Assembly: GCA_035311445.1 (NCBI GenBank)
Contig: DATGCX010000161.1
Span: forward strand, 1 to 43,137
Reading direction: 5' to 3'
DNA from: JAJPKK01 sp035311445
GTDB lineage: Bacteria; Pseudomonadota; Alphaproteobacteria; Rhizobiales; Xanthobacteraceae
DNA length: 43,137 nt
In this document: positions 18,010-26,678 of the stretch, in pieces
How positions within the stretch are numbered: the stretch's first letter is position 1
Layout of the letters: each line of letters begins with the position of its first letter
Notes under the pieces: model-generated
What the model saw: only the letters and a program-made list of their open reading frames with translations
What the model was told of the DNA's origin: nothing
The model's database searches: none
Translations under genes and position numbers: made by a program

Positions 18010-19178
18010 CACGCTGTCCCCTTCACCGCTTTGACGATCTTTTGGGCAGCGTCGTCGAGATCGTTCGCCGACGTAACATTGAGGTTGGATGTGGCGATGA
18101 TCTCCTTTCCCTTTTCCACGTTCGTGCCTTCGAGCCGCACCACCAACGGGACCCGCAGGCCGACTTCCTTGACGGCGGCCACGACGCCCTCGGCAATGAT
18201 GTCGCACCGCATGATTCCGCCGAAGATATTAACCAGGATGCCCTTCACATTGGGATCAGAGGTGATGATTTTGAACGCTGCGGCGACCCTTTCCTTAGTT
18301 GCGCTGCCTCCGACATCGAGGAAATTGGCAGGCGATTCGCCATACAGCTTGATGATGTCCATCGTCGCCATGGCGAGCCCTGCACCATTGACCATGCAGC
18401 CGATGGTCCCATCGAGCGCGACATAATTGAGGTCGTACTTCGAGGCTTCGATTTCTTTTTCATCCTCCTCGGTGACGTCGCGCAGGGCCACGATATCGGC
18501 GTGGCGGAATAGTGCGTTGTCGTCAAAGCTAATCTTCGCATCGAGGCAGACAATCTGGCCCGACCTGGTGACCACCAGCGGATTGATTTCCAACAGGCTC
18601 ATGTCCTTGGCAATGAAGGCCGTATAGAGCTTAGCGAGCAGGCCTTCGGCTTGTTTGGCAAGGTCGCCCGTCAAGTGCAGCGCCTGCGCCACTCGACGCC
18701 CGTGATGAGGCATGACGCCTGTTGCCGGATCAACTGAGAATGTCAGGATCTTTTCCGGCGTCTTGCGGGCAACCTCTTCAATGTCTATGCCGCCTTCCGT
18801 GGACACCACGAAGGCGACGCGCGAGGTGACGCGGTCAACCAGCGCGGACAGATAGAGTTCCTTGTCGATCCCGGAGCCGTCTTCGATGTAGAGCCGGTTA
18901 ACGACCTTGCCCTTGGGCCCAGTCTGATGGGTAATCAACCTCGAACCCAGGATGCGTGTCGCCTCGCGGGTCACATCCTCGATAGTCTTTACCACCTTGA
19001 CGCCGCCCGCCTTACCGCGTCCGCCCGCGTGAATCTGAGCCTTGACGACCCAGACGGGGCCACCAAGCTGATGCGCGGCCTTCTCGGCCTCTTCGACCGA
19101 GAAGGCCGGAACGCCACGTGGCACCGGTATCCCGAATTCGCGCAACACCACTTTTGCTTGGTATTCGTGAATATTCAT
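18009..19178 (-). CDS. sucC: ADP-forming succinate-CoA ligase subunit beta
   Basis: A 389-aa beta subunit with an N-terminal ATP-grasp fold that binds the nucleotide and a C-terminal domain that contacts SucD. MNIHEYQAKVVLREFGIPVP is the standard start, so the ATG at 19178 is chosen over the frame opening at 19301. AQIHAGGRGKAGGVK is the nucleotide-binding loop. DVGGSATKE, VNIFGGIMRCD and RLEGTNVEKGKEI follow in the C-terminal half. It is one base overlapped with sucD and 92 bp from mdh, matching the conserved mdh-sucC-sucD arrangement. Confidence 0.98.
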   Translation of the reverse strand: MNIHEYQAKVVLREFGIPVPRGVPAFSVEEAEKAAHQLGGPVWVVKAQIHAGGRGKAGGVKVVKTIEDVTREATRILGSRLITHQTGPKGKVVNRLYIEDGSGIDKELYLSALVDRVTSRVAFVVSTEGGIDIEEVARKTPEKILTFSVDPATGVMPHHGRRVAQALHLTGDLAKQAEGLLAKLYTAFIAKDMSLLEINPLVVTRSGQIVCLDAKISFDDNALFRHADIVALRDVTEEDEKEIEASKYDLNYVALDGTIGCMVNGAGLAMATMDIIKLYGESPANFLDVGGSATKERVAAAFKIITSDPNVKGILVNIFGGIMRCDIIAEGVVAAVKEVGLRVPLVVRLEGTNVEKGKEIIATSNLNVTSANDLDDAAQKIVKAVKGTA

Positions 19179-19270
19179 GACGCCCGCCCGGAGCTGATGT
19201 GCGCACGACCACCCAATGCATGCCGTTACGCGAGAACCGACCGGCCAAAGCCTGATCGAAGAAAATCGCG

Positions 19271-20233
19271 CTAGGCAAGGCTCGGCGCGATCTTCCGACA
19301 AGCCTCGACCAGACCGCGCACCGAATTGACTGATTTCTCCAACATCGCCCGTTCGGCGCCATTGAGCTCGATCTCCACGATCCGCTCGACGCCCTTGGCC
19401 CCGATCACCACCGGAACGCCCACGTAGAGGTCCTTTACGCCAAATTCGCCATTGAGGTACGCGGCACAGGGCACCACTCGCTTCTTATCGCGCAGATAGC
19501 TTTCCGCCATGGCAATCGCCGACGACGCCGGAGCATAGAAGGCCGAGCCGGTTTTCAAAAAGTTAACGATTTCAGCCCCGCCATTGCGGGTTCGATCGAC
19601 GATCTCGTCGATCCGCGCCTGGGTCGACCATCCCATACCGACGAGATCCGGCAGCGGAATGCCAGCTACCGTAGAATAGCGCACCAGCGGCACCATGGTG
19701 TCGCCATGGCCGCCGAGCACAAAAGCCGTAACGTCTTCGACCGAAACATTGAATTCCTCAGCAAGGAAATAGCGGAACCGAGCCGAGTCGAGCACGCCGG
19801 CCATGCCGACCACCATGTGCTTGGGTAGACCGCAGCACTTCTGCAGCGCCCACACCATGGCATCCAGCGGATTGGTGATGCAGATAACAAAAGCGCTTGG
19901 GCAGTACTTCCTGATGCCGGCGCCGACCTGCTCCATCACCTTCAGATTGATGCCCAGGAGATCGTCGCGGCTCATGCCCGGTTTACGTGGTACCCCGGCC
20001 GTAACAACGCACAAATCTGCGCCATTCATGGCCTCATAAGAATTGGCGCCAAGATAGCGCGTATCATTGCCTTCAATCGGCGTTGATTGGGCAATGTCGA
20101 GGGCCTTTCCCTGGGGGATCCCCTCGACGACATCGAACAGAACGACGTCGCCAAGTTCTTTGAACCCGATGAGGTGAGCGAGCGTCCCGCCGATCTGACC
20201 GGCACCAATTAAGGCAATCTTTTTGCGCGCCAT
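19271..20233 (-). CDS. mdh: Malate dehydrogenase (NAD, lactate-dehydrogenase-like type)
   Basis: A 320-aa malate dehydrogenase that interconverts malate and oxaloacetate with NAD. The N-terminal Rossmann motif is IGAGQIGGTLAH (about 9-20). Substrate-binding arginines are about R83 and R89 (VPRKPGMSRDDLL) and R152, with the catalytic D149-H176 pair in GVLDSARF and GGHGDTMVPL. An Arg-rich active-site loop rather than the LDH glutamine supports malate specificity. The ATG at 20233 (MARKKIALIG) is preferred to the frame opening at 20281. It heads the TCA block on this strand, 124 bp after zapE. Confidence 0.97.
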   Translation of the reverse strand: MARKKIALIGAGQIGGTLAHLIGFKELGDVVLFDVVEGIPQGKALDIAQSTPIEGNDTRYLGANSYEAMNGADLCVVTAGVPRKPGMSRDDLLGINLKVMEQVGAGIRKYCPSAFVICITNPLDAMVWALQKCCGLPKHMVVGMAGVLDSARFRYFLAEEFNVSVEDVTAFVLGGHGDTMVPLVRYSTVAGIPLPDLVGMGWSTQARIDEIVDRTRNGGAEIVNFLKTGSAFYAPASSAIAMAESYLRDKKRVVPCAAYLNGEFGVKDLYVGVPVVIGAKGVERIVEIELNGAERAMLEKSVNSVRGLVEACRKIAPSLA

Positions 20234-20297
20234 TTGAAAAATATCCTCGATCTGTCGCCGCAAGTCCGGCCGGCACGTCACGCGTTCACCTTGCGGG

Positions 20298-20325
20298 TGT
20301 TAACCTTTTCGGCCCAAGCGTTCAA
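20298..20325 (-). promoter_or_regulatory. Candidate promoter upstream of mdh
   Basis: On the minus strand TTGAAC (20325-20320) and TTAACA (20303-20298) are 16 bp apart, about 65-90 bp upstream of the mdh ATG and downstream of the zapE stop. The spacing is acceptable and the hexamers are partial matches to sigma-70 consensus. Read by eye only. Confidence 0.28.
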
Positions 20326-20357
20326 GTCGCCCAAAAAAGATGGTGCCGTCAATGCGA

Positions 20358-21533
20358 TCAGGTTTCGACGATTCCTTCAGAGGAACCAGTCACCGCGGGC
20401 CGGCGCCCGTGCGGAAGCGCGAGATACTCGGTCGATCCCATCTCGATGAGTCGCGAGGCCGTGCGTTTGAACTCGCTGGCTTCGTAGCCCTCGGTTCCCT
20501 GGTAAAGCGCGGCCGGCTTTGCTGCCGCGGAGGCAAGCAGCTTGACGCCGGCGTCATAGAGCGTATCGATCAGCACGATGAACCGCTTGGCTTCATTGCG
20601 GTTGGCATATGTCATTGTCGGCACGCGATCGATCACGACAGCATGAAACTCGTGCGCAATGCACAGGTAGTCAATGGCACCGAGAGGCTGCTCGCAGAGG
20701 TCACGAAAGCTGAAACGCGCCACTCCCATGGCGGCGGACGGCACGCGCAGCCGGTGGCCCTTTACGGTCAGCTCGATCGGGCGGGCAAGCTGACCGCCCG
20801 TAAGGCGTCGCCACGCCGCGTCGAGCGCTTTTGTCGCGATGTCGTCCGCCGGGACATACCATGCCGGTACGTCGATAAGCTTTTCGAGACGGAAATCGGT
20901 ACGCGCCTGCAGCTTGACGACTTCGAGCCGATCGTTGAGCAGGTCGATGAATGGCAGGAATAGCGCGCGGTTAAGACCTTCGTGGTATAGCTCGGAAGGC
21001 TCTACGTTGGAAGTCGCCACCATCACGACGCCACGCTCGAACAGACGGGTGAACAGACGTCGGAGAATCATCGCATCGGCGATGTCGGTGACGTGAAATT
21101 CGTCGAAACACAGCACCCATGCCTCTGCGGCGAGGTCGTCGGCTGTGAGATTAATCGGGTCGCCTTCGGATATTTCACCGAACTTCAGCTTGTTACGGTA
21201 GCCGCGCAGGCGATCATGAACATCGAGCATGAAGGCGTGAAAATGCGTCCGCCTTTTGCGCTCGATTGGGCAGGTGGCGAAGAACAGGTCCATCAACATG
21301 GTCTTGCCGCGGCCGACGTCGCCCCAGATGTAAAGCCCTTTAGATTCCGTGTCGGCTTTCGCGCGCTTGCCGAACAACCAGCCCAACGAAGATGATTTGC
21401 GGGCCAGCCGATGAACGGCCAATCTGTCGTTGAGGCGCGCCAATTTGGCGACGACTGCCGCTTGTCGAGGATCCCGTTCTATCTCCCCGGCCGCAACGAG
21501 CGCCGCGTATCGGGCGGAAGTAGTGTTGGCCAT
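20358..21533 (-). CDS. zapE: Cell division protein ZapE (AFG1-like ATPase)
   Basis: A 391-aa AFG1/ZapE-family P-loop ATPase; in E. coli ZapE associates with the Z ring and influences division under stress, and eukaryotic AFG1 acts in mitochondrial protein quality control. Walker A is in IWGDVGRGKTMLMDLFF (about 70-85) and Walker B in CFDEFHVTDIADAM. Further conserved segments are FTRLFERGVVMVATSN, LPFIDLL and FRDLCEQPLGAIDYL. The ATG at 21533 (MANTTSARYAAL) is preferred to a GTG two codons upstream. It lies just upstream of mdh on the same strand, a neighbourhood seen in related alphaproteobacteria. Confidence 0.95.
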   Translation of the reverse strand: MANTTSARYAALVAAGEIERDPRQAAVVAKLARLNDRLAVHRLARKSSSLGWLFGKRAKADTESKGLYIWGDVGRGKTMLMDLFFATCPIERKRRTHFHAFMLDVHDRLRGYRNKLKFGEISEGDPINLTADDLAAEAWVLCFDEFHVTDIADAMILRRLFTRLFERGVVMVATSNVEPSELYHEGLNRALFLPFIDLLNDRLEVVKLQARTDFRLEKLIDVPAWYVPADDIATKALDAAWRRLTGGQLARPIELTVKGHRLRVPSAAMGVARFSFRDLCEQPLGAIDYLCIAHEFHAVVIDRVPTMTYANRNEAKRFIVLIDTLYDAGVKLLASAAAKPAALYQGTEGYEASEFKRTASRLIEMGSTEYLALPHGRRPAVTGSSEGIVET

Positions 21534-21827
21534 TTGCACTTCGTCTTGGTCTTGGCAGGAGACTTCCCAGAAGAGAACGTGGACCGCCGGTTACAGGGAT
21601 GGGCGCAAGACAGCAACCGCTTTTTTGCAAAGACAGCACCTGATTGCGACACAGTTTGCTGCAATGCAATAAGTCTCATTCTGAGCGTCCGTTTTTCGGA
21701 TCGGAGGAGGAAACGTTGGGGAGCTCTCGCGACGAAAAGTTCGCAGGTTCGATCAGGAACTACCTGACATCGACGGCGTGATCCGCAAGCTGTGGAAGAC
21801 CGATGCCGGCGAGTATAGCGGTGGTGT

Positions 21828-22361
21828 TCACGCAGCAAGCGGATATTCCGCCTCGACGACATAAGGTCCGCCGCCCACGGAAGCGCGTGACGAATACAGC
21901 ACAAAACGCGAGACCGGAAATGACGACGAGCGGAACGGCTGTCTGCTCGAGAGAAAATCTGCCACCTGGCGGCTGGACGTATCCCGCAGGCGGGCAAGCG
22001 TCACATGAGGCTTGTATTTACGTTCGGGCTGCAACCCCACCCGTTGCATAATCCGCTCATGGTCGGCTTGAAGCTCCACGAGCTGCACTATTGGCGGCAC
22101 AGCCGCCACCACCGCGCGTGGCTTGTGGCCGCCAAACGAGTCGAGGCCATCGATCCGGAGATCGAATGCCGGCCGCTCGACCTTTCCCAGCAATTCGGCG
22201 ATTTCGTCTGCCAACTTGTCGTCGATGTCGCCGATGAAGCGGAGCGTCAGATGGTAGTTTTCCGGCTCGACCCAGCGAGCGCCCGGCAAGCCGCCGCGCA
22301 AGAGCGCCAGCGACTGTGAGATTTCGAATGGAATTTCGAGAGCGGTAAATAGGCGGGGCAT
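21828..22361 (-). CDS. thpR: RNA 2',3'-cyclic phosphodiesterase
   Basis: A 177-aa 2H phosphoesterase-family protein. The two family H-x-T-L motifs are at 37-40 (HLTL, in ENYHLTLRFIGDI) and 119-122 (HVTL, in KPHVTLARL), the pair of histidines that forms the active site. Proteins of this type open 2',3'-cyclic phosphate ends of RNA; some were first described as 2'-5' RNA ligases. The start MPRLFTALEIPFEI at ATG 22361 gives normal length; the frame opening at 22691 overlaps tesA and is rejected. It lies 77 bp downstream of tesA on the same strand. Confidence 0.94.
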   Translation of the reverse strand: MPRLFTALEIPFEISQSLALLRGGLPGARWVEPENYHLTLRFIGDIDDKLADEIAELLGKVERPAFDLRIDGLDSFGGHKPRAVVAAVPPIVQLVELQADHERIMQRVGLQPERKYKPHVTLARLRDTSSRQVADFLSSRQPFRSSSFPVSRFVLYSSRASVGGGPYVVEAEYPLAA

Positions 22362-22438
22362 GGCGGAAATCGTCAGCGGAACACCCTTCATTTGAGGATT
22401 TCGCAGCGCAATGCAACTGCTGCGCCTTTCAATGCGTC

Positions 22439-23119
22439 TTACGGAACGTGAGACGCTTTGGCGCGGGCAACCAATTGCTCGACTCGGGGCAATATCCGGT
22501 CGACGATCACCGCCACCCCGGCAGCAGTCGGGTGAAGGCCGTCGCGTTGATTGAGCTTGGGATCGGCGGCGACGCCGGCGAGAAAGAATGGATAAAGGAT
22601 GGCATCGGTTTGGGTAGCGAGATCCGGATAGATTGAGTTGAAAGCTCGACCGTATTCGGCGCCCAGATTGGGGGGGGCCATCATTCCGCACAGCAGGACC
22701 GGAATCTTTCGCTCCTTGAGACGACGGAGCATCGCGTCCAGCGCTTTGCGGGTTATGTCGGGATCGAAGCCGCGCAACGCATCGTTAGCCCCGAGCTCCA
22801 GGATCACGGCATCGGTGCCCTCGGGAATCGACCAATCGAGTCGCGATAATCCCCCGGCGGCGGTATCACCAGACACGCCGGCATTAATGACGTTGATCGC
22901 CAGCCCCTTGGCCTCGAGCGCTCGCTGCAATTGCGCCGGAAATGCCTCATTGGCCGGAAGACCCAGTCCAGCCGTGAGCGAATCGCCGAACGCCACAATG
23001 TTGATTGGATGCTCGGCAGCCCGCGAATATGTCGCGAGCAGCGTCATTACGACGGCCACCCCGCAAAGCATTGTGACAGCAGCCGGCCGCCCGTCTATCT
23101 TCATTCGTCGAGAGAACAT
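22439..23119 (-). CDS. tesA: GDSL-family arylesterase / thioesterase I (TesA)
   Basis: A 226-aa SGNH hydrolase of the TesA group, acting on acyl-CoA, lysophospholipid and aryl esters in the periplasm. The N-terminus has a signal-peptide-like segment (AAVTMLCGVAVVMTLLATYSRAA). The four SGNH blocks are visible: GDSL at 45-48 with nucleophile S47, the glycine in NAGVSGDTAAGG, GAND, and the C-terminal DGLHPTAAG with the catalytic Asp-His. ATG 23119 (MFSRRMKID) or ATG 23104 (MKID) could be the start; both leave the signal intact. It is divergent from ybbA-ybbP, the same pairing as in E. coli. Confidence 0.93.
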   Translation of the reverse strand: MFSRRMKIDGRPAAVTMLCGVAVVMTLLATYSRAAEHPINIVAFGDSLTAGLGLPANEAFPAQLQRALEAKGLAINVINAGVSGDTAAGGLSRLDWSIPEGTDAVILELGANDALRGFDPDITRKALDAMLRRLKERKIPVLLCGMMAPPNLGAEYGRAFNSIYPDLATQTDAILYPFFLAGVAADPKLNQRDGLHPTAAGVAVIVDRILPRVEQLVARAKASHVP

Positions 23120-23180
23120 CCCATATGACCGCGGCGGCCGTCTCGAACGAGGCCGCGTTAAGGGCGGAAGCTGGAACGAC

Positions 23181-23894
23181 ATGGACGACACCTCAGTGGC
23201 TATGGGCCCCTATATGCCGGCAGTCTTGCTTGCAGGCGTCAACCTGTCGCTCGGCGAGGGAGCTGCACGCGTTCATATTCTCAAGAATGTGTCTCTCAAT
23301 ATAGGCCGCGGCGAGGCGGTCGGCCTGGTTGGCCCCTCGGGATCCGGGAAGTCAACACTGCTGATGGTGATGGCAGGCCTGGAGCGTCCGGACAAGGGCC
23401 AGGTGATGGTTGCCGGTCAGGATATCGGCACGCTCGACGAGGATGCACTGGCGCGGTTCCGTGGCCGCCAGATCGGAATCGTGTTCCAATCCTTCCACCT
23501 CATTCCGACCATGACCGCACTGGAAAATGTCGCAGTGCCGCTGGAGCTCGCCGGCGCTCCCGATGCATTCGTCCGTGCCAGGATCGAGCTTGAGGCGGTT
23601 GGCCTCGCCGAACGCATCGCCCATTATCCGGCTCAGCTTTCGGGTGGCGAGCAGCAGCGAGTCGCCCTCGCGCGCGCTCTGGCACCGGGTCCCGCCATCC
23701 TGGTCGCCGACGAGCCGACAGGCAATCTCGACGAGACCACAGGTGGAGAGATCATCGATCTGATGTTCACGCGCTTCGCCGCCCAGGACATGACTCTGGT
23801 CCTGGTCACCCACGACGCCCCGCTGGCCCGCCGTTGTGACCGGGTTATTCGCCTGCGTTCCGGGCACATCGAGGAAGAGATCACGACCGCATGA
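23181..23894 (+). CDS. ybbA: ABC transporter ATP-binding protein, YbbA/LolD type
   Basis: A 237-aa ATPase of the MacB/LolD/YbbA class. Walker A is GPSGSGKST, the signature is LSGGEQQRVALARAL, Walker B is ILVADEPTGNLD, and the H-loop is in LVLVTHDAPLARR. I choose the ATG at 23181 (MDDTSVAMGPYM); GGAAG lies 10 nt upstream, and the much longer frame opening at 22638 is antisense to tesA. The last four bases (ATGA) overlap the start of the permease gene, so the two are translated together. The class drives extrusion or mechanotransmission rather than import. Confidence 0.93.
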   Translation: MDDTSVAMGPYMPAVLLAGVNLSLGEGAARVHILKNVSLNIGRGEAVGLVGPSGSGKSTLLMVMAGLERPDKGQVMVAGQDIGTLDEDALARFRGRQIGIVFQSFHLIPTMTALENVAVPLELAGAPDAFVRARIELEAVGLAERIAHYPAQLSGGEQQRVALARALAPGPAILVADEPTGNLDETTGGEIIDLMFTRFAAQDMTLVLVTHDAPLARRCDRVIRLRSGHIEEEITTA

Positions 23895-26464
23895 ATGCGC
23901 CGATAACTCTACCGATGCTGCCCACACGCGGCAAACCCGGCGTCGTTCTGACGTTTCGTCTGGCGCTCCGCGAACTGCGCGGCGGGCTGCGTGGCTTTTA
24001 CGTCTTCATTGCCTGCATCGCGCTCGGCGTCGCGGCGATTGCAGCCGTGGGGTCGTTCGCAAGTGGTCTTGCTGAGGGTTTGGCCCGTGAAGGGGGTGTA
24101 GTCCTCGGTGGCGATGTGGCGTTTGTCTTAATCCAACGCGAGGCCTCGACGGCGGAGCGCGCATTTCTGGCTTCCCGCGGAGCGCTCTCCACCGTCGCCA
24201 CGATGCGCGCGATGGTTCGCACCGCTGACGGGCGCACGGCCCTAGTTGAGGTCAAGGCGATCGATCGTGCCTATCCGCTTTACGGAACGGTCGTAACCGA
24301 GCCCGCTGCCGATCTTGCCGAATTGTTAGCGCTCCGGGACGGCGCCTTCGGGGTGGCAGCCGATCCGGCATTACTGACGCGGCTTGATTTGCGGCCTGGC
24401 GCGCGTTTGACCATCGGCAGTGCTGCGATCGAGCTGCGCGCCGCACTGGTGGGCGAGCCGGACAAACTCGCCGGCGGTATCGGATTCGGACCTCGGCTTC
24501 TGATGAGCGAAGATGCGTTGCGGGCCACTGGGCTGCTGCAGCCGGGGAGCCTGGTTCGATGGCTCTATCGGTTGCGGCTACCGACAAGTTCCACTGCTGT
24601 ACAAACAATCGATGCCGCAAAAGTGCAGTTTCCCGATGCGGGGTGGGAAATACGTAGCCGCAACAACGCAGCACCGCAACTCGAGCGCAATGTCGAGCGC
24701 TTCTCCCAATATCTGACCCTGGTCGGGTTAGCGGCATTGTTGGTCGGGGGGATTGGCGTCGCCAATTCGGCCAAGCATTTTCTCGATCGTAAGCGTGACG
24801 TCATCGCGACCATGAAGTCGATTGGCGCCACCGGTTCTCGGGTGGTGGCGGTCTATTTCGTCGAGGTGCTGATGCTGGCCTCGCTTGGAATCATCGTCGG
24901 CCTCGCGGCGGGCGCAGCTTTGCCATTCTGCGTCGCGGCATTTTTTGGGACGATCATTCCGCTGCCGTTCGCGCCGGCGCTCTATCCGGGCCAACTCGCG
25001 CTTGCTTTGACCTATGGTGCGTTGACGGCTGCAACGTTCACTCTCTGGCCGCTCGGCCGCGCTCATGACGTGCCGGTTTCGGCGCTGTTCCGCGACGAGG
25101 TCGCGCCGCAGCGGCGCCTCCCACCTCCCCGTTACATCGCTGCCGTCGCTATCATTGCGACCGCATTTGCAGTAACCGCGGTGGCGGCTGCGGTCGACCG
25201 CAAAATTGCGATTATCTTTATTGTCGCCGCCGTTATGGTGTTTGGCATACTGCGTGGAATTGCAAGCCTTGTGATGGTTGCCGCCAGCCGAGTGCCCCGA
25301 CCACGTACCACGATTCTGCGGCTGGCAATTTCTAACATTTTCAGGCCTGGTGCCCTGACGCCGACCGTTATGATGTCACTCGGGCTCGGGCTCGCTCTGC
25401 TTGTTACAGTGCTTGAAATCGATACCAATCTGAGTCGGCAGTTCACGGCGGCGCTCCCGGAACGAGCTCCATCATTCTACTTCGTAGATATTCCCTCCAA
25501 TGCTGTCGATCAATTCGACGCCTTCGTGCGCCAGGAAGCCCCGCGCGCCAAGCTGGAGCGCGTTCCGATGCTGCGTGGTCGCATCATCGGCGCCCGGGGC
25601 GTCCCCGCGGAAGAACTCAAGCCGAAACCTGAAGCCGCATGGGTGCTGCAAAGCGATCGCGGCATCACCTACACATCGGAAATACCGGCCGGGTCGCGCC
25701 TCGTTGTGGGCAATTGGTGGGCGCCCGATTATTCGGGGCCGCCTTTGGTATCGTTCGAAAAACATATAGCGGACGGCCTCGGCCTAACGATTGGCGATGA
25801 GATAACAGTCAACGTGCTCGGACGCAATTTCAGCGCCCGCATTGCCAATTTGCGAACCGTCGATTGGAATTCACTGGGCATCAATTTCGTGCTGGTATTT
25901 TCGCCTGCCGCATTTAACGGGGCGCCGCATACCGAGATTGCCACCGTGACATATCCGGGCGGCGGGACGACCTCGGAAGAGACCGCATTGCTGAAAGCCG
26001 TAACCGATGTGTTCCCCGGCGTGACCGCGGTGCGTGTCAAGGACGCGCTCGACACCGTCGCCGGCATTGTCATGAATCTTGTGCTTGCGGTGCGGGCCGC
26101 GAGTTCGATCACACTCGTTGCAGCCGTGATGGTGCTCGGCGGAGCGCTTGCCGCTGGCCATCAGCATCGTGTCTATGATGCGGTTATCCTAAAGACGCTG
26201 GGAGCTACGCGGCTTCAGCTCATGGCTGCCTATGCGCTCGAATATCTGCTGCTTGGTTTAGTGACAATCGTATTTGGTGTTGCGGCTGGATCAATCGCCG
26301 GCTGGCGCATTGTGGTGGATCTCATGACACTGCCGTTTCGATGGCAAGGGGGACCGGCCATCGTGGCGGCAGTAATCGCTGTGGTTATCACCATGATATT
26401 CGGCCTGATGGGGACATGGCCGGTACTGGGTCGCAAGCCTGCTGCGGTACTCCGAAATCTATAG
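23891..26464 (+). CDS. ybbP: ABC transporter permease, YbbP type (FtsX-like)
   Basis: An 857-aa inner-membrane permease with the four-plus-four helix layout of the YbbP group. A first helix is at about 36-56 (FYVFIACIALGVAAIAAVGSF), followed by a large periplasmic domain (about 60-270). A first FtsX-like core follows (about 275-395: YLTLVGLAALLVGGIGVANS, VEVLMLASLGIIVGLAAGAAL), then central helices (about 415-470) and a second soluble domain. A second FtsX core closes the protein (about 735-850). It overlaps ybbA by 4 nt. The adjacent tesA suggests a role in handling lipids or other hydrophobic molecules at the envelope, but the substrate is not known from sequence. Confidence 0.93.
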   Translation: MNAPITLPMLPTRGKPGVVLTFRLALRELRGGLRGFYVFIACIALGVAAIAAVGSFASGLAEGLAREGGVVLGGDVAFVLIQREASTAERAFLASRGALSTVATMRAMVRTADGRTALVEVKAIDRAYPLYGTVVTEPAADLAELLALRDGAFGVAADPALLTRLDLRPGARLTIGSAAIELRAALVGEPDKLAGGIGFGPRLLMSEDALRATGLLQPGSLVRWLYRLRLPTSSTAVQTIDAAKVQFPDAGWEIRSRNNAAPQLERNVERFSQYLTLVGLAALLVGGIGVANSAKHFLDRKRDVIATMKSIGATGSRVVAVYFVEVLMLASLGIIVGLAAGAALPFCVAAFFGTIIPLPFAPALYPGQLALALTYGALTAATFTLWPLGRAHDVPVSALFRDEVAPQRRLPPPRYIAAVAIIATAFAVTAVAAAVDRKIAIIFIVAAVMVFGILRGIASLVMVAASRVPRPRTTILRLAISNIFRPGALTPTVMMSLGLGLALLVTVLEIDTNLSRQFTAALPERAPSFYFVDIPSNAVDQFDAFVRQEAPRAKLERVPMLRGRIIGARGVPAEELKPKPEAAWVLQSDRGITYTSEIPAGSRLVVGNWWAPDYSGPPLVSFEKHIADGLGLTIGDEITVNVLGRNFSARIANLRTVDWNSLGINFVLVFSPAAFNGAPHTEIATVTYPGGGTTSEETALLKAVTDVFPGVTAVRVKDALDTVAGIVMNLVLAVRAASSITLVAAVMVLGGALAAGHQHRVYDAVILKTLGATRLQLMAAYALEYLLLGLVTIVFGVAAGSIAGWRIVVDLMTLPFRWQGGPAIVAAVIAVVITMIFGLMGTWPVLGRKPAAVLRNL

Positions 26465-26486
26465 AGATATTTATGGAAATAAATTT

Positions 26487-26511
26487 CGCGACGATCGGTC
26501 GCGTCATTTTT
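26487..26511 (+). terminator. Probable intrinsic terminator after ybbP
   Basis: CGCGAC (26487-26492), a GATCG loop and GTCGCG (26498-26503) form a 6-bp GC stem followed by TCATTTTT, 23 bp after the ybbP stop. A second overlapping inverted repeat, GCGTCA-TTTT-TGACGC (26501-26516), uses the same T-run as its loop. The position fits the end of the ybbA-ybbP transcript. Confidence 0.5.
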
Positions 26512-26678
26512 GACGCACTGCGGTAAGGTGCCGCCGGCCAGTACCCTTGCGACGCCCTAAAGCTCGGCCAATATCGCCAGCCGGCGCAGGTGGTGGCGGG
26601 GGATCGGAGCGTAGAGCGTATCAATTATCTATCAGGTTTGACCCGCTTGTAGGCAAAGGTTCGACGCGGGGTTCGATT

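Noticed and set aside
17125..18207. Extended sucD beginning at 18207
   Set aside because: The extra 66 codons lie over sucC in another frame; the ATG at 18009 matches the family start.
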